Source: Apostichopus japonicus (Eukaryota > Echinodermata > Holothuroidea > Aspidochirotida > Stichopodidae). From it: a stretch of 64,000 nt of DNA. This document shows, piece after piece, positions 24,201 through 47,580 of this stretch (position 1 is the stretch's first letter; every line of letters starts with the position of its first letter). A program made the position numbers and the translations under genes. The notes under the pieces were generated by a model. The model had not been told where the DNA came from, did no database searches, and was given only the letters and a program-made list of their open reading frames with translations. Where the stretch lies: NCBI RefSeq assembly GCF_037975245.1, contig NC_092579.1:3560001-3624000 (forward strand), in the 5' to 3' direction.

Positions 24201-25928
24201 TGAGAACATCACTATATGTGTTTTTATCCATTCAAATTCAACATACCTTACCTAAAGCATGGCTTTCATTGCGGTCATATTACTGTCGATATGTCAGAGG
24301 CCAACAGAAGGGAAAATGTTTGAGTACAAGTGTAGTTGTACAGCCACTGATGACCTTGGCTTATAAGTCCAAACCTAATTAATTATGTTAATCCTTTATT
24401 TTACAAATTCTAGTGACTTACCAAGAAATGTTTTTTAACTTGATATGAAGAACACAGCACAAGTGTATGGCATTCTACACCATTTTACCTTGATAACTTT
24501 GTAATACTTTGTGAAGATGTCATTTATTGATTCAATGATCGTCTTCTGAAGAGCTTAAGTAGTTGTCAGTGTGCTAGACTACTGTATGTAGTCCAGCCAC
24601 TTCCATTAGTGAGCCTCTGATGTTACAAAAGTTCATTTGTCCCAGCATAAAAGTAGTAAATAAGAGAAAAAACCTAGACCAGTAGCAGTGGCTTTGATCG
24701 GTCTGTTACATATCAAAACTTTGTATCCGTAACCATTATGCAATATAGCATAGTACATTCTACTCAGCTACTAGACAAGGCTGTATGAATTTTCATCATT
24801 TATTCCACAAAGAAAGCTGGTCTATGTGTAAAATTTGAACAAACTGCTGGTACGTGTTTATAACTCTTTTTATGGATAAATTAGCAATTCAATTTTTCTT
24901 GGATGGGTTTGATCATTTGTGGCATATAAATATAATTTAATATGACATTATTTTAGCTACACTTCATATGCCCATCCCTGTTGTTCTCTCTACTTTAACA
25001 TAACTGTGTGATGCTTGTGTTCCTGGGTAACAATAAAAGACATGACGAGAACACGTGCAGGTGCAGAGTTTGTCTTTTACCATTTCTTTCGTAGAAAGAT
25101 TTTAACTTGTGAGGGTTATCAGGAATCAACTAGTGCAGTGACTCTTTCAAGCGACTGTAAGACAGTAGAAAAGTAGGACGATGTGTATAGAGAGGCTTTT
25201 CACTCCAATATTTCTTTTTGCTATTATAGGAGATGTTATTGTACCAAATTTCAGCATTTGCACTAAGTAGAGGCTGGCAAAGGGGAGTTGGACATGTGGG
25301 TATCATTTAAGGACTGAAACTCGATCCTTAAAATCACCTCAGTATCAGTATCAATAAACTAGACCCGCTATGCCTTTTGTCCCACCAATTCCAGTATTTG
25401 ATTTTGTCTAACACAAAGGCACTTTTAAGTACCCTTTTTTTAGCTTTGATCAACAGCACACTTTCTATGATACTAATATATCTTTCTCAACAAAAGATCA
25501 TTTATATTAACACAATTGGCATTCCTCCACCTCCCACTCACCACCCCTATACTTTTATCAAAAAAAGTGCCCCTTTTCAGAAATAAAACTGCCCATCAAC
25601 ATTTGTGCCCCTCCCAGATTCAATCCTATTCCACTGGCCCTGGAATGATTTACTAGTAACTTGACTGTAGTACAACTAAATCACGGAAGCGAACCACTTA
25701 AAACAAGGGGTTGTGAACATCATGCAACACACCTAGCTACTTTAAACAAGAAGAGTGGAGTTCCATAATTGTTTTTTGTCTCGTTTGTGATGTTGAAGTA
25801 CGTCATCTTAAGGGCACTCTTCCTCAATGGATTAATTTTTTTGTTTTCTTTACCAGATTGAATTTGTTGACAGTCTCCCAAAGACGGTGAGTGGCAAGAT
25901 AAGACGAGTTGAATTACGAGAGAAATAA
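6234..25928 (+). CDS. ACSM: Medium-chain acyl-CoA synthetase (ACSM family), 15 exons, 606 aa
   Basis: Activates medium-chain fatty acids to acyl-CoA using ATP (AMP-forming), in mitochondria in known relatives. Coding exons: 6234-6515, 6956-7056, 10859-10971, 11552-11670, 13454-13515, 14076-14130, 15910-16031, 17472-17628, 18044-18172, 19791-19865, 21582-21767, 22372-22499, 23181-23280, 23613-23732 and 25857-25928. All phases join without a stop, giving 1821 nt. Residues 1-55 are basic, as in a mitochondrial presequence. Key motifs are the P-loop TSGTTGKPK (about 259-267), YGQSET (400-405), TGDR (484-487), [16 protein letters not shown] around 500-515, and PKTVSGK with the catalytic lysine at about 597. 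Vertebrate ACSMs are about 575-580 aa. The start is the first ATG after a CATAG acceptor, which implies an upstream non-coding exon. Which ACSM paralogue it matches best cannot be told by eye. Confidence 0.93.
7057..10202. other. First 3.1 kb of ACSM intron 2, no other feature seen
   Basis: AT-rich intronic sequence with G/C homopolymer runs near 7136 and 7375. I see no embedded gene, tRNA or clear inverted-repeat element. Small open frames on both strands lack any family resemblance. Confidence 0.5.
10203..10370. repeat. Two-copy tandem duplication in ACSM intron 2
   Basis: Two diverged copies of an approximately 80-base unit. Each contains GCGACCTTTGACCCTATA or a close variant, then GTGGTGAGGTGATT or ATGGTGAGGTGATT, then a GTCTGTATCCAGT or GTCTGTCTCCAAT segment. 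The second copy has a short insertion (AAGATATAGAGC). Confidence 0.65.
12290..12485. repeat. Dispersed AATAAT-started repeat in ACSM intron 4
   Basis: Starts in an AATAATAATAA tract, then TATATAGCACC, CAAGGCACTTTACAAAG, GATGGGTCTTAAG and TTGTTCCAGAG. This order (trinucleotide run, then 'tatagcgcc', 'aaggcactttaca' and 'ttccagag' segments) is shared with the copy at 16866-17165 and is typical of an abundant non-coding repeat in marine deuterostome genomes. The class is uncertain. Confidence 0.5.
12718..12930 (+). mobile_element. Palindromic inverted-repeat element, copy 1
   Basis: Begins CAGCCAGTTGGGACAATTT and ends TTGTCCCAACTGGG, so the ends are inverted repeats. Internally, one arm carries CTCTCAAAGTACTCCC and the other AAGTGCTCTGAAGC with ATACTGCTCATACTGAC, which fold back on each other. 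About 213 bp with no coding capacity. It abuts an inverted copy. Confidence 0.8.
12931..13140 (-). mobile_element. Palindromic inverted-repeat element, copy 2 (inverted)
   Basis: The reverse complement of the preceding copy. It starts TGCACAGTTGGGACAATTTT, continues through CTTCAGAGCACTCATAGTG, GATAAGGAACTG and GAGTGCTTTGAAGAATG, and ends ATTATCCCAACTGGTTGGG. It directly adjoins copy 1, so the pair forms a long head-to-head inverted repeat. Confidence 0.8.
13176..13388 (+). mobile_element. Palindromic inverted-repeat element, copy 3
   Basis: In the same orientation as copy 1. It runs from TTGTTGGGACAGATTTC through CATGCTTTAAAGCACTC and GAGTGCTTTGAAGCATG (the two internal arms) to TATTGTCCCAACTGGG. 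It lies 65 bp before exon 5 of the ACSM gene. Confidence 0.8.
14200..14730. repeat. Minisatellite in ACSM intron 6
   Basis: More than 30 degenerate copies of a short unit, about 16 bases, of the form AATGTTACTGTTTTGT, with variants AATGTAACTG and AATATTACTG. It is T-rich on the transcribed strand and sits shortly downstream of the exon 6 donor. Confidence 0.85.
15684..15770 (+). repeat. Dispersed repeat fragment with GAAGAAGAT...ACGTCAGGCCC core
   Basis: The segment CCTCTGAAGAAGATC, then TTGCTAGGATAAAAACG and TCAGGCCCACTCACTTG, recurs in diverged form at 63186-63240. A CTGAAGAAGA...AAACGT core of this kind is a known feature near ends of some invertebrate retroelements, so a retroelement remnant is likely but not shown. 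Confidence 0.45.
16866..17165. repeat. Dispersed AATAAT-started repeat in ACSM intron 7
   Basis: Starts in ATAATAATAATAAC, continues with AAGTGGCCACTTATAACG, later AAAGGCTAGGAGGTAG and GTGAGTTCCAGAGGGATGG. Its architecture resembles the repeat at 12290-12485. There is no coding capacity. It lies immediately before a tRNA-derived SINE. Confidence 0.45.
17267..17460 (+). mobile_element. tRNA-derived SINE ending at ACSM exon 8
   Basis: The head AACGTGGTGGCCAATTGGC plus TAAGGCGTCGAACTCGTGA, followed by TGCTGGTTCGATTCCTGCC, gives A and B boxes of a pol III promoter with tRNA spacing. The body has GTCCTTGGGCAAGATGC, then GGGGATAAATGGGTACCTG, typical of marine-animal SINEs. The tail is GATTATGATTATTATTATT. 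It stops about 11 bp before the exon 8 acceptor. Confidence 0.8.
18846..19690. repeat. Minisatellite with about 202-bp higher-order unit, ACSM intron 9
   Basis: About 30 copies of a 28-30 base unit of the form GATGACTCTACATGACTC then AAAAAATCTGA. The first part repeats as a block of about 202 bases: the sequence starting at 18881 recurs nearly unchanged from 19082. Variants with ACATTACTCAAAAAACC are homogenised at 19530-19640. It ends 100 bp before exon 10. Confidence 0.9.
20587..21020. mobile_element. Putative inverted-repeat element, ACSM intron 10
   Basis: Ends are loosely complementary: AGGCAAATTTGTAATGG on the left, and ATTCTAATCAATTTGCCT on the right. GTCGGACAACC and GGACGACCAAAT motifs occur at both ends. 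CATATGATT occurs directly outside both ends (20578-20586 and 21021-21029), consistent with a 9-bp target duplication. The ends are imperfect, so boundaries are tentative. Confidence 0.5.
21053..21087 (+). repeat. Duplicate of the ACSM exon 11 splice acceptor
   Basis: Thirty-five bases here are identical to 21567-21601, which spans the end of intron 10 and the first 20 bases of exon 11 (TACTCCGCAG, then ACCTTATTAATTGG). The upstream copy therefore carries a second potential 3' splice site 514 bp before the real one, followed by GGTATGTAC, which itself resembles a donor. Confidence 0.85.
21850..22220. repeat. 75-91 bp tandem repeat in ACSM intron 11
   Basis: Five units starting near 21850, 21941, 22016, 22091 and 22179. 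Each has TATGCTCAATAGCATGC, GGCATTTCAAGACTTTT, and GATGTATTGAACTAAAAT. The middle two units are almost identical at 75 bp; the outer ones carry an additional ACACACATTAAA segment, and the last is truncated. Confidence 0.9.
23733..25856. other. ACSM intron 14, no internal feature seen
   Basis: A 2.1-kb AT-rich intron before the last exon. I see no clear inverted-repeat element, tRNA or LINE fragment. Some T-rich and C-rich short tracts occur (for example near 25530). Confidence 0.5.
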
Positions 25929-25945
25929 TCAACCTGAACTCACAG

Positions 25946-26069
25946 GCGTAGGAACCCTCTCAAACCTGGGGGGCTCCTACCACTAGATTTTGGCCTAGGG
26001 TTGGTGCGTCCCTAACCCCCAAACCTCTGTCCCCTACCCCCTCCCACCTCAGTTCCTATGCCTATGCAT
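25946..26069. mobile_element. Short GGCGTAGGAAC-type inverted-repeat element in ACSM 3' UTR
   Basis: Begins CAGGCGTAGGAACCC and ends CAGTTCCTATGCCTATG, so the termini are near-complementary; 124 bp. The same terminal motif bounds the elements at 34644-35002 and 50645-51193. It starts 18 bp after the ACSM stop codon and lies before the poly(A) signal, so it should be in the mature 3' UTR. No clean target duplication was found. Confidence 0.65.
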
Positions 26070-26292
26070 TGAGTTCGGTAGGAGTCACGTTTACCTGTTG
26101 TATGCCCTAAAGATCATGTTATTTGTGCACAAATTTTCCTATTTTGGTGATTCAGTTGTTTACGGACTATGAAAAGGGAACAAGAACAGAAAATTCCTAT
26201 GAATGCCCTCCAAAAGAAAGGCAAAGTATATTTTATATCTCATAGCTATCAGAGCAGAACAAAGCAGACAAAACTGTTTCTGTTAAAATATA

Positions 26293-26298
26293 AATAAA
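26293..26298 (+). promoter_or_regulatory. Candidate poly(A) signal for ACSM
   Basis: AATAAA about 365 bp after the stop codon, the first canonical hexamer after the ACSM coding end. Further AATAAT/AATAAA-like sequences follow at about 26320. The actual cleavage site is not determined. Confidence 0.5.
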
Positions 26299-27589
26299 AG
26301 ACTATGTTAGTATATAACAATAAATAATAATGAAAAATGATAATTATTCCGTGTTTCGTGGCAGACATAATACCTGTACGTTATTTAACAATGATTTTGA
26401 TTTCAAAACTTTTAACTATGCAGCTTTGACGTCTTAACATATTTCACAATATTGATGGCGTATTCATACAGTGTAGAAAGTATTGTGTAAATGTTACAGA
26501 TACTTTATATTTGTATGTAATGTTACAGACTAGCAGATGCTGCATCTGATATTAATTTTTTTTATTGCTGCATCGAAATATGTAATGTTACACATTTTCA
26601 TAAAGGTATTAATCTCATGTTTAAAGCATATTAAAAATGGACACATCTCATGAGACTTGAAATGACACTTGCATACAGTTCAATTAAGGAATTTTGTTTG
26701 AGACTTTGGAGTATTGAATGGTGTCAAAAATTGCTCAAAATATTGTAATTAATAAGTCTTTGATCATTAAAGGAGCCTTGATCTTACAACCAAAGACAAT
26801 ATTTGTACAAACATGGTGATAACTACGTGGCAAACAAGAAAGTAGCTCTATTCACAAGCAAGCCAGGGCTCGCCGACAGCTAACATGCAACAGTGAATAT
26901 AAAGATTAAACTATTGTTACAAAAATAAAGGGCATCATTCCTATAGCGTCTTAGCATTCGCATATGCAAATGAGGGATAAAGGCTAAGGGTGAGAGTTAA
27001 CTTTACAATTAAATACAGTCGTTTGTTATTTGTAAAAAATATAGTGGTCCATCAGTCTTTATTATAAGATGTTACACATGGTATAACTGACATCATATGA
27101 ACCAAGTACTAGGTGACTTTTGCACTAGCTTTCTGGATGAATCAAATCATTTATTTGTGGGATGTGTGCGATTTTATTACCATCACTAAAATGTTTGTCC
27201 TAATCCTGTATTTTTTATTTATTTTTGGTAATTCCAATTCCATGGTCTAGTGGGGCAATTATGACGATTGTTTCAAGAACTTTCCAGTAATATATTTCTT
27301 TTTAATATCAAGACATAGTTTTACCGTATGTGCCAATCAACTCTGTAGCCATGGATCATTACAGAAGCTGTTTTCTAATTTCTTTATTTTCATCAAAATT
27401 AGTTTCGACAAAATGCATTCTTTTTTTAATTCATTCTATTCCATTGTCTAGTGGGCACTTTTGACCATATTTTCAAGAACTTTCTAGTAATATACTTCTT
27501 TTCAATATCAAGACATCATAGTTTTACCATATATGTGCTAAACCAACTCTATAGCCACAGATTGTTACAGACTCTTTTTATTTCATTAT

Positions 27590-27990
27590 ATTAACTGCCC
27601 AACTTATCTTCAAGCAAACTAAGTTTACACATGTTACCCCTCTTCTTAAAGCATTACACTGACTTCCAATTGAAATGTGTATACATTTTTAAGTCCTTAT
27701 TTTAATCCACAATTGTATTTATAACAAGTTATCTCCAAATTACCTTTCCGAACTTCTATTAGTAAAACAATACAAGTGTGCCACCCGTCAGTCAAAATTC
27801 ATTACCCTCCTAGTACCTAGAACCAATGAGGTTACCTATGCCAACCATGCTTTTCAGTTTCTGGTCCCAAATTGTGGAATTCCCTCCAAACCATTTAAAA
27901 TCTATACCTATTAAATCACTTTTCAAATCTAAACTAAAAGCCTACCTCTATGCTAAACATTTTTTCAATTTGATTTGTAATTATTTTTCA
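27590..27990 (+). pseudogene. LINE reverse-transcriptase C-terminal relic (L2/CR1-like)
   Basis: In shifting frames the plus strand encodes pieces of the typical non-LTR retrotransposon C-terminus: HVTPLLKAL with PIEMCIHFKS (the 'HxTPxLxxLHWLPI' block), a VPRTNEVTYANHAF-like block, and FKSIPIKSLFKSKLKAYLY. Several frameshifts and stops interrupt it, so it is a dead 5'-truncated copy. It is followed by AT-rich sequence. The exact clade needs a database comparison. Confidence 0.75.
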
Positions 27991-27999
27991 TTGTTGCAT

Positions 28000-29650
28000 G
28001 ATTGTTTTTGCTTTTCTTTCTATTCAAACTATATATGTACGGCGCTTTTGACAAATTTATTGTTTATAATCTTAGTTATTATTATGATTCATATTATATT
28101 AAAGAAGACAAAAACCTATAGTAATCAGTACTGATCTATGGTATAGAGATAACAGGGAAAACTGTACCCAAAAAGCTAAGAAATATGTTATTCCATTCGA
28201 GAGATATCACAGAATTAATATTTCTTGACATGCAACATGCAAGACTTAATCAAGTCTAAAATATGATATCACTGAGCCACATGTGCTTCGTTTATGTTTT
28301 TCTCTATTTTATTACAATATCAATTTTGTTATCATGGAGATTTTGGGTTTTTGAAAGTGCTGAATCTAAGAAATTGAAGCTGGTCACTTGACCTATAATG
28401 ATGGCATTGGTGGTCAGGGTCAAATTTGATGTAAAATGCCAACTTGAAAATATGGAAAGTAAAAGAAGTGAAGGGTTTCAGATCCTAGTGGCACTATGAC
28501 ATCACAGATTTACAAAATGACTAAACAGATAGGATATCTCCCAAATAGCTGTGTGGGGGGGGCGGGAGTGGTGGGGGTGGAAGTTGTTCAAAGATGTATA
28601 TAATATAAGCTAAAGATAATGGTTGGGTTTGTGTCCCATTTCTATTAATAAAACACATAAATTCAGTTTCTCTGTGAGGGCAGCCTTCATATTCAGAGAG
28701 CTCTGACAAAATGGCAAGGCTACTATAGAGGGCGCATGTCAAGATTATTTCCATATCAGCTGGGAATATATGTATGATACTGCAGCTATAAATTCAAGGG
28801 TGATGGGTATGATAATTGGGTTGTGCATTATCTTGAAATGGTTAAGAATTTTTTTTTTTAATGTAGAATCTATAAAACTTTCATTTTGTCCTCGATTGGA
28901 TGGACAGATATGGATAGTACTATATGAATAGACACTTAAATTTAAAGGATAGATAACTTTTTGGGGTACCGGAAAAACATGAAATTTTCCAAATTTATAA
29001 ATGTCATATGGAAATATTTTTCTTGTCTTAATTTATTTGATAAATGATAATATCAACCAAGACTTTATCACCATCATGTACGTTTCCAACTTAAATAAAT
29101 GTTAAACATTTTCAAATGTTACTGTGGAAGTAAATAAACAAATTTGAAAAGAGAAATTAATTTAATTGTTGATACGAAATGTTTTGTCATTTTAATAGCA
29201 GAGGGTACAAAGTCGGAAGACTTAAATTGAAAGAGGGAAAACGAAATTTTGTGGTAAAGAACTTATTTTCAAGAGAAATGGTGTTGGTATTATGAAACCG
29301 TCTTTAGCTACCGTTTTCATCATTCTACCCAACTTCCACTCCCAGTCGAAGCCAATTCTACATTTTAAACTTGACGGAAACTCCACAATATTACTAAAGA
29401 AAACACATCTAAGAAGATATTGGCACTTATTGTGTTATGTGTCATGGAATAATTATGAAGACGGCAGAGGGAAACAAATGTTTTTGTGATGCGTTATGAC
29501 GGATGTTGAACAATTTTGTGACGCCCGCCCTCTAATATACCCGTGGGCAGCCAACGAGCATGTCGTTTCACATTGAAAATTGTTTACGGGGGACCATCTC
29601 AAATCACACCTGTAACAAGAGGTTAGATTATCTTCATTCCCAGCAGAATT
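28000..29650. other. Intergenic DNA, no gene seen
   Basis: AT-rich sequence with a G run near 28554. No splice-bounded coding segment or clear repeat structure is recognised on either strand. Confidence 0.4.
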
Positions 29651-30301
29651 TTAGTATTATACTAGCTGCGGTGTCCCAGATAAGACAAAATTCAACTGTC
29701 TTCTCGAAATATTGACATTTAAATCGATATTTTCAACCTGTTTCTCAAAGTTTCGAATCGGTAATTTCGAAATTTCCACATTTTCATCGACCATATCGAC
29801 TGTTGTATCTACAAATTTCGACTTATTTACCTTATAATTTCCATTCTCGAAATTTGTTATCGAAATGTTCCTCACAATGTTTAGCTGAACATTTTTGAAG
29901 ATATGATTGTCAACGTTCGACTATGTGAAACAAAAATGTTATCTTTTCGTGAGATGTCAAAGTTGTTGGAATTTGGATGGTTTTTTTTGACATGTTGAAT
30001 TTGTATGAAGTTGAAACATCGATTTCTCTATTACGTCTTTAATTGCAAAATTGTTAATTTTCAACACGAAATTTATTCATAAACTGTACAAATTTAGGAT
30101 ATTTCTTCAAATGTTTGACTTTTCGTGTAAAAGGTTTCGACTTCATGTCGAAATTCGGTAATTCGAAAATTCGACGGATGGTGCCAAAAATTTATAAGAA
30201 GAACCATTGCTCATTTTGACTGCCTGGCACTCCTTTATATACTGATAAGGTGGGGGGGGGGCAAAAATACACTTCTGCCCCTCCGCCACACACACTGAAA
30301 A

Positions 30302-31641
30302 CAGGGGCGTATCCAGGGGGCGCAACAGGCGCGCGCCCCCCCTATTGGCCGTCACCAAAAAAAAAAAAAGTTAAGCAAAAAAACAAAAAAAAATTGATGA
30401 CGACCTTTATGTGAGATGTCGGTGATCGCTCAACCCCCCCCCCCCCTCCCGTATGCTTTATTTTTTGTTTGCCAAAAAAAGGTTCTGGCAAAGTTCGGCG
30501 GTATAATAGTTTTAGAAACATAGATGGTAATTGTGTTTGTATTATCACTATAAACAATAAGTGACATGCCAGCCATACTAAATTGTGCATTTTGTGTCCC
30601 TATTTACTGGAAATGTTGCTTATTATTAAGGTCGAAAAATGGATCACATATGGCCATGGGCGGCGATCCTGGGTGGAGGGAGGATATATCCCCCCCCCAT
30701 GAAAAGGGGTGGATGGGATGTAATGCACCATATCCCCCCCCCCCACCAAATGCCAGGGATAAGAATATTTTCATGCCTACATTTATGCATCTTCGTTAAT
30801 GTACGGCTCTTTTTTAGCTTCATTTCTCGCCTACCATAAACGCAGTGCGATCTTTTCAAATAAAGCGTCTTTATAAAGCAAAAATAGTTGACTGTAGGCT
30901 TCATTGGCCCTATAACAACAAAATGTATTATTGCGCCCACGGTATTGATATAGTACATATATGCACCCTCATAGTATTCATATAGGCCCTACAGTAGGCC
31001 TACACACGTACATGTTCCCTCGAACAGCTGAGAATCTCATGTAACCAGGGTAATGCTTAATACACGTTTCACCTGGATGCCCTAGCAATCCGTACCTAGG
31101 AATGTAACTATGTGTAATTGTGTATTGCATGTGTATAGGCCTATAATAGCCTGCATGAGGCCATTTTCTTCATCGAATAATATAAAAGAGCTCTCGAACA
31201 TTCTAACGTTGCGCCTGAAACAAGATTGACAGGGGCAATTTTCCCAAAATAACACCCGAAATTAAAAAAAAAAGTATTTTGGATCCTGATTATGAGATAT
31301 TTCGGACATGACATCCCTATTTTAAAGTTGGGTATATGCCGCTTGGAAACCTCGGGAAGTGCCGTTTCCGGCCATCTAGAGGGTTTGTAAATCCCAAAAT
31401 GTTCTTGTACGCTTCGCGCCAACTCATGGTGGCGCTACGCTTAGACAGTCAACAAGGTCATATCCCCCCCCCCCCCCCACTCGGAAGTACGGATCGCCGC
31501 CCATGCATATGACACCATTTTGCATTTCAGCCCTTCTTCGAAAGCAAAAATTGTACACCCCTCCCCTTAGACCCATTCCCCAGGACGGCGATCATTCATG
31601 CCTGGCGCCCCCCCTATTGGAAAATCCTGGATACGCCCCTG
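30302..31641. mobile_element. hAT-like inverted-repeat element, nested host
   Basis: Ends are CAGGGGCGTATCCAGG and its complement GGATACGCCCCTG; the subterminal CGCCCCCCCTATTGG pairs similarly. CTGAAAA flanks both sides (30295-30301 and 31642-31648), a 7-bp target duplication. CAGGGGCG termini are typical of hAT elements, which normally make 8-bp duplications. No transposase is visible. A second element is inserted inside at 30655-31505. Confidence 0.75.
30655..31505. mobile_element. Inner inverted-repeat element inside 30302-31641
   Basis: Starts CATGGGCGGCGATCC and ends GGATCGCCGCCCATG, exact inverted repeats; both sides continue into C/G-rich tracts and ATATCCCCCCC. Flanks are CATATGGC and CATATGAC, an 8-bp duplication with one mismatch. 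The element is 851 bp. It contains small open frames without family resemblance and no recognisable transposase. Confidence 0.75.
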
Positions 31642-32224
31642 CTGAAAAGTTGGGGCACCCCCACTCCCCCTCTTCAAACTTCAAATAATCATTAGGGAGT
31701 TATAATTATATATCCAGACTGGTCATCACAAGATTCATAAATTTTAATTTTGTACTTTTAATTTTTTATTTTAATTTTGTACTTTTGTGGAAAAAAACAT
31801 AAAATAAATGTAGTACGGTTATCTTCCCAAAAACGTCTGCTAAATCGCGGAATAGGCTTATGGGTGACCAACGTTTAATATCGCTATTCAGAATTTACAT
31901 AACTGTCTTGCTACAAGATTGCAGCCTCGACTGGTAAAGTATGACGAACTCGATTAACAACACAACTATAAACAACAGTAATTGCACCTTATGTCAGCCT
32001 CAGTGACCACTCTATACTGACTAGGTGAAACTTATACAACAGATTGGTCAACTAATTGATATTTCCTGGTGGTTCAGTACAGCTTCCGCTTTTGAAATAA
32101 AAATGACCCTTGGTTCCGCTTATTCAATCCATGCGTGAAAGACCTTTTAATTTATTAATGGTTGTTCGCTCAATATGATCGTGTCGTCCTTATGGAGAGC
32201 CGTTTTAAAATTCAATCCGGGAAT

Positions 32225-32465
32225 TTCAGATATCCAGATATCTAAATTCAGTAAATTTCATATAGGCCTACTTGGAGATATCTAAACTTAATTTTGAGAT
32301 ATCTGAATTAGATCTTGAGAAATTTAACATTCTGTGATGCTTTGTAATATCTGAAAATTGATTTTAAGATATCTTCAGTTATCAGTTATTATCAGTTAAG
32401 ATATCTTTAATTACCGGTAACTTGAAATAGGTCTATCTGATATTAATTCGAGATTTCTAAACTTC
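32225..32465. repeat. Degenerate GATATCT repeat
   Basis: Repeated TTGAGATATCTGAATT and TTAAGATATCTTCAG variants, each centred on the palindromes GATATC or AGATATCT, with roughly 18-30 base spacing. The region lies within the putative outer element at 29664-32753. Confidence 0.6.
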
Positions 32466-32753
32466 CACAATAAAATACAGCGTTCCATACGTCCGAGTCC
32501 GCCGTCCTGTGCCAATCGCGTGAAGAAGTATCATGCGTGGCAAATCCCTTATAATCCAATATGTTAACCCTTTCTGTCAAATTCGACCTTTTCGTATCAA
32601 AATTCTGCACTATTTTGTCACGGTTTTTCTCGAACTTTGTTGAAATAAACAGTCAACAAATAGCCTAGAGTGAGTAGGAATAAGTCGAAATTTCGACATT
32701 TTATGTCGAATTTCCAACAGTCTTATCTGAAAACGGCTTGCTATTTTATCTCA

Positions 32754-33968
32754 AAATGTCCACTATATTTGCAAAACAGTTAAAATTTTCCAATCCATAA
32801 ACAGAGGGGAAGTGACAACCGTATACGTATGTACCTTCCCTGAATATTCAGGTACAGATCCGGGCAGGGTTTGAGGGTGTTCACGAGCCCTTGTTTTCGA
32901 CCTCACACAGAAAATCATAAGAATTTATTAGCACGGTCGTTTATACCTTGTTACCTAATATATATATAGTCTAAATATGCATCAAGATGGACCATTTGAC
33001 GTCTAGACATCTACAGACCCTCTCCTAAATGGGAGTACACCTCAACAACCCCAGGACCACAACACGTCCTCCTAAAATGCTTGATCCACCCCTCATATTG
33101 TATAGGCTCATATTGTCACGTGGGTGAAGGTTCCTGTTTGGCATTCTTCACATTTCATTGGAGGAAAATTAAACATCCAGCTTTTTTACTTTTTTGTTGG
33201 TAGGTGAAAATTGTTCAATTCCACCAAAGAACATTAGTTTCAACCATTTCATGTTGTTCAGTTCGACTATATATTTTCAAACAATGACAGAAATGTTGTA
33301 TTGTGCGTTGTTCACACGAATTGGCCTCTAATTTGACCGATTGCGTCATAAAAACATTGGTAGCCCTATAGCCGGCCTACGTCAAGCTGTATCTATATAT
33401 TAGGCCTAAATCTTGACGATCCGTTACGATGAATTGAAGGGAAAGACTTCCCAGTGCCGTGTGCCTCTTTTGCCTGCGCGGTATATATATACTGACACGA
33501 TGTTATGTCCTTGAAAATAAGTACACAAAGCTGTATATAATCCCCATAGCAAAAGCTTTGGTGGTTTCTGCCAGCATGAATATATAGCATGCATAGAGAT
33601 ATCCTAGAGTACGGTATGTATAACAATGAAGTCAACAATTATCAATTCAAAAAGATTTCGGTCCTATTGTACAGTGTCAAATACAACACGGATAAAGGCA
33701 TACTGGCCGTTTGTAATTATAGCTTCAGCAGTGGGTGTGAGAAAAAGAAATGAAAAAAAAACAGAGATAGTTATAAAAAAAAAGAAAGCTATAGGGAGAC
33801 GACCGTTATATTTAATCAAGCCCGGTTGTATTAACGAGATGTGGTTGTTTACATTTGCACTCTTCAATACTTATTATGTCATGCATTCCACACTGGTTTA
33901 GGCGGTTAATGACATTTGATCATCATTTGCTTGTAAATTAAGTATAGGCTACGTATAGCCTACTTAGT
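32754..33968. other. Upstream region of the PLA2G6-like gene
   Basis: No coding segment is recognised. The PLA2G6-like start codon at 33969 is preceded by an in-frame TAG at 33945-33947, so the coding frame either begins at this ATG or an exon border lies between them. No obvious TATA box or CpG-rich promoter is visible; short TATATATA tracts occur near 32960 and 33484. Confidence 0.35.

Positions 33969-47580
<13,612 letters not shown>

Larger units (their letters stand above)
29664..32753. mobile_element. Putative outer inverted-repeat element with TCGAAATTCG-rich ends
   Basis: The left end (TAGCTGCGGTGTCCCAGATA followed by AGAC) and the complement of the right end (TAGCAAGCCGTTTTCAGATA followed by AGAC) match over roughly 25 positions. 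Both subterminal regions are dense in TCGAAATTTCGAC-like palindromes (29690-30180 and 32580-32740). The interior holds a nested insertion at 30302-31641. The ends are diverged and no target duplication was secured, so the element is provisional. Confidence 0.45.

Noticed and set aside
31141-31422. A 93-codon minus-strand frame inside the nested element, considered as a transposase remnant
   Set aside because: I could see no catalytic residues or blocks of any transposase family, so I left it as part of a non-autonomous element.
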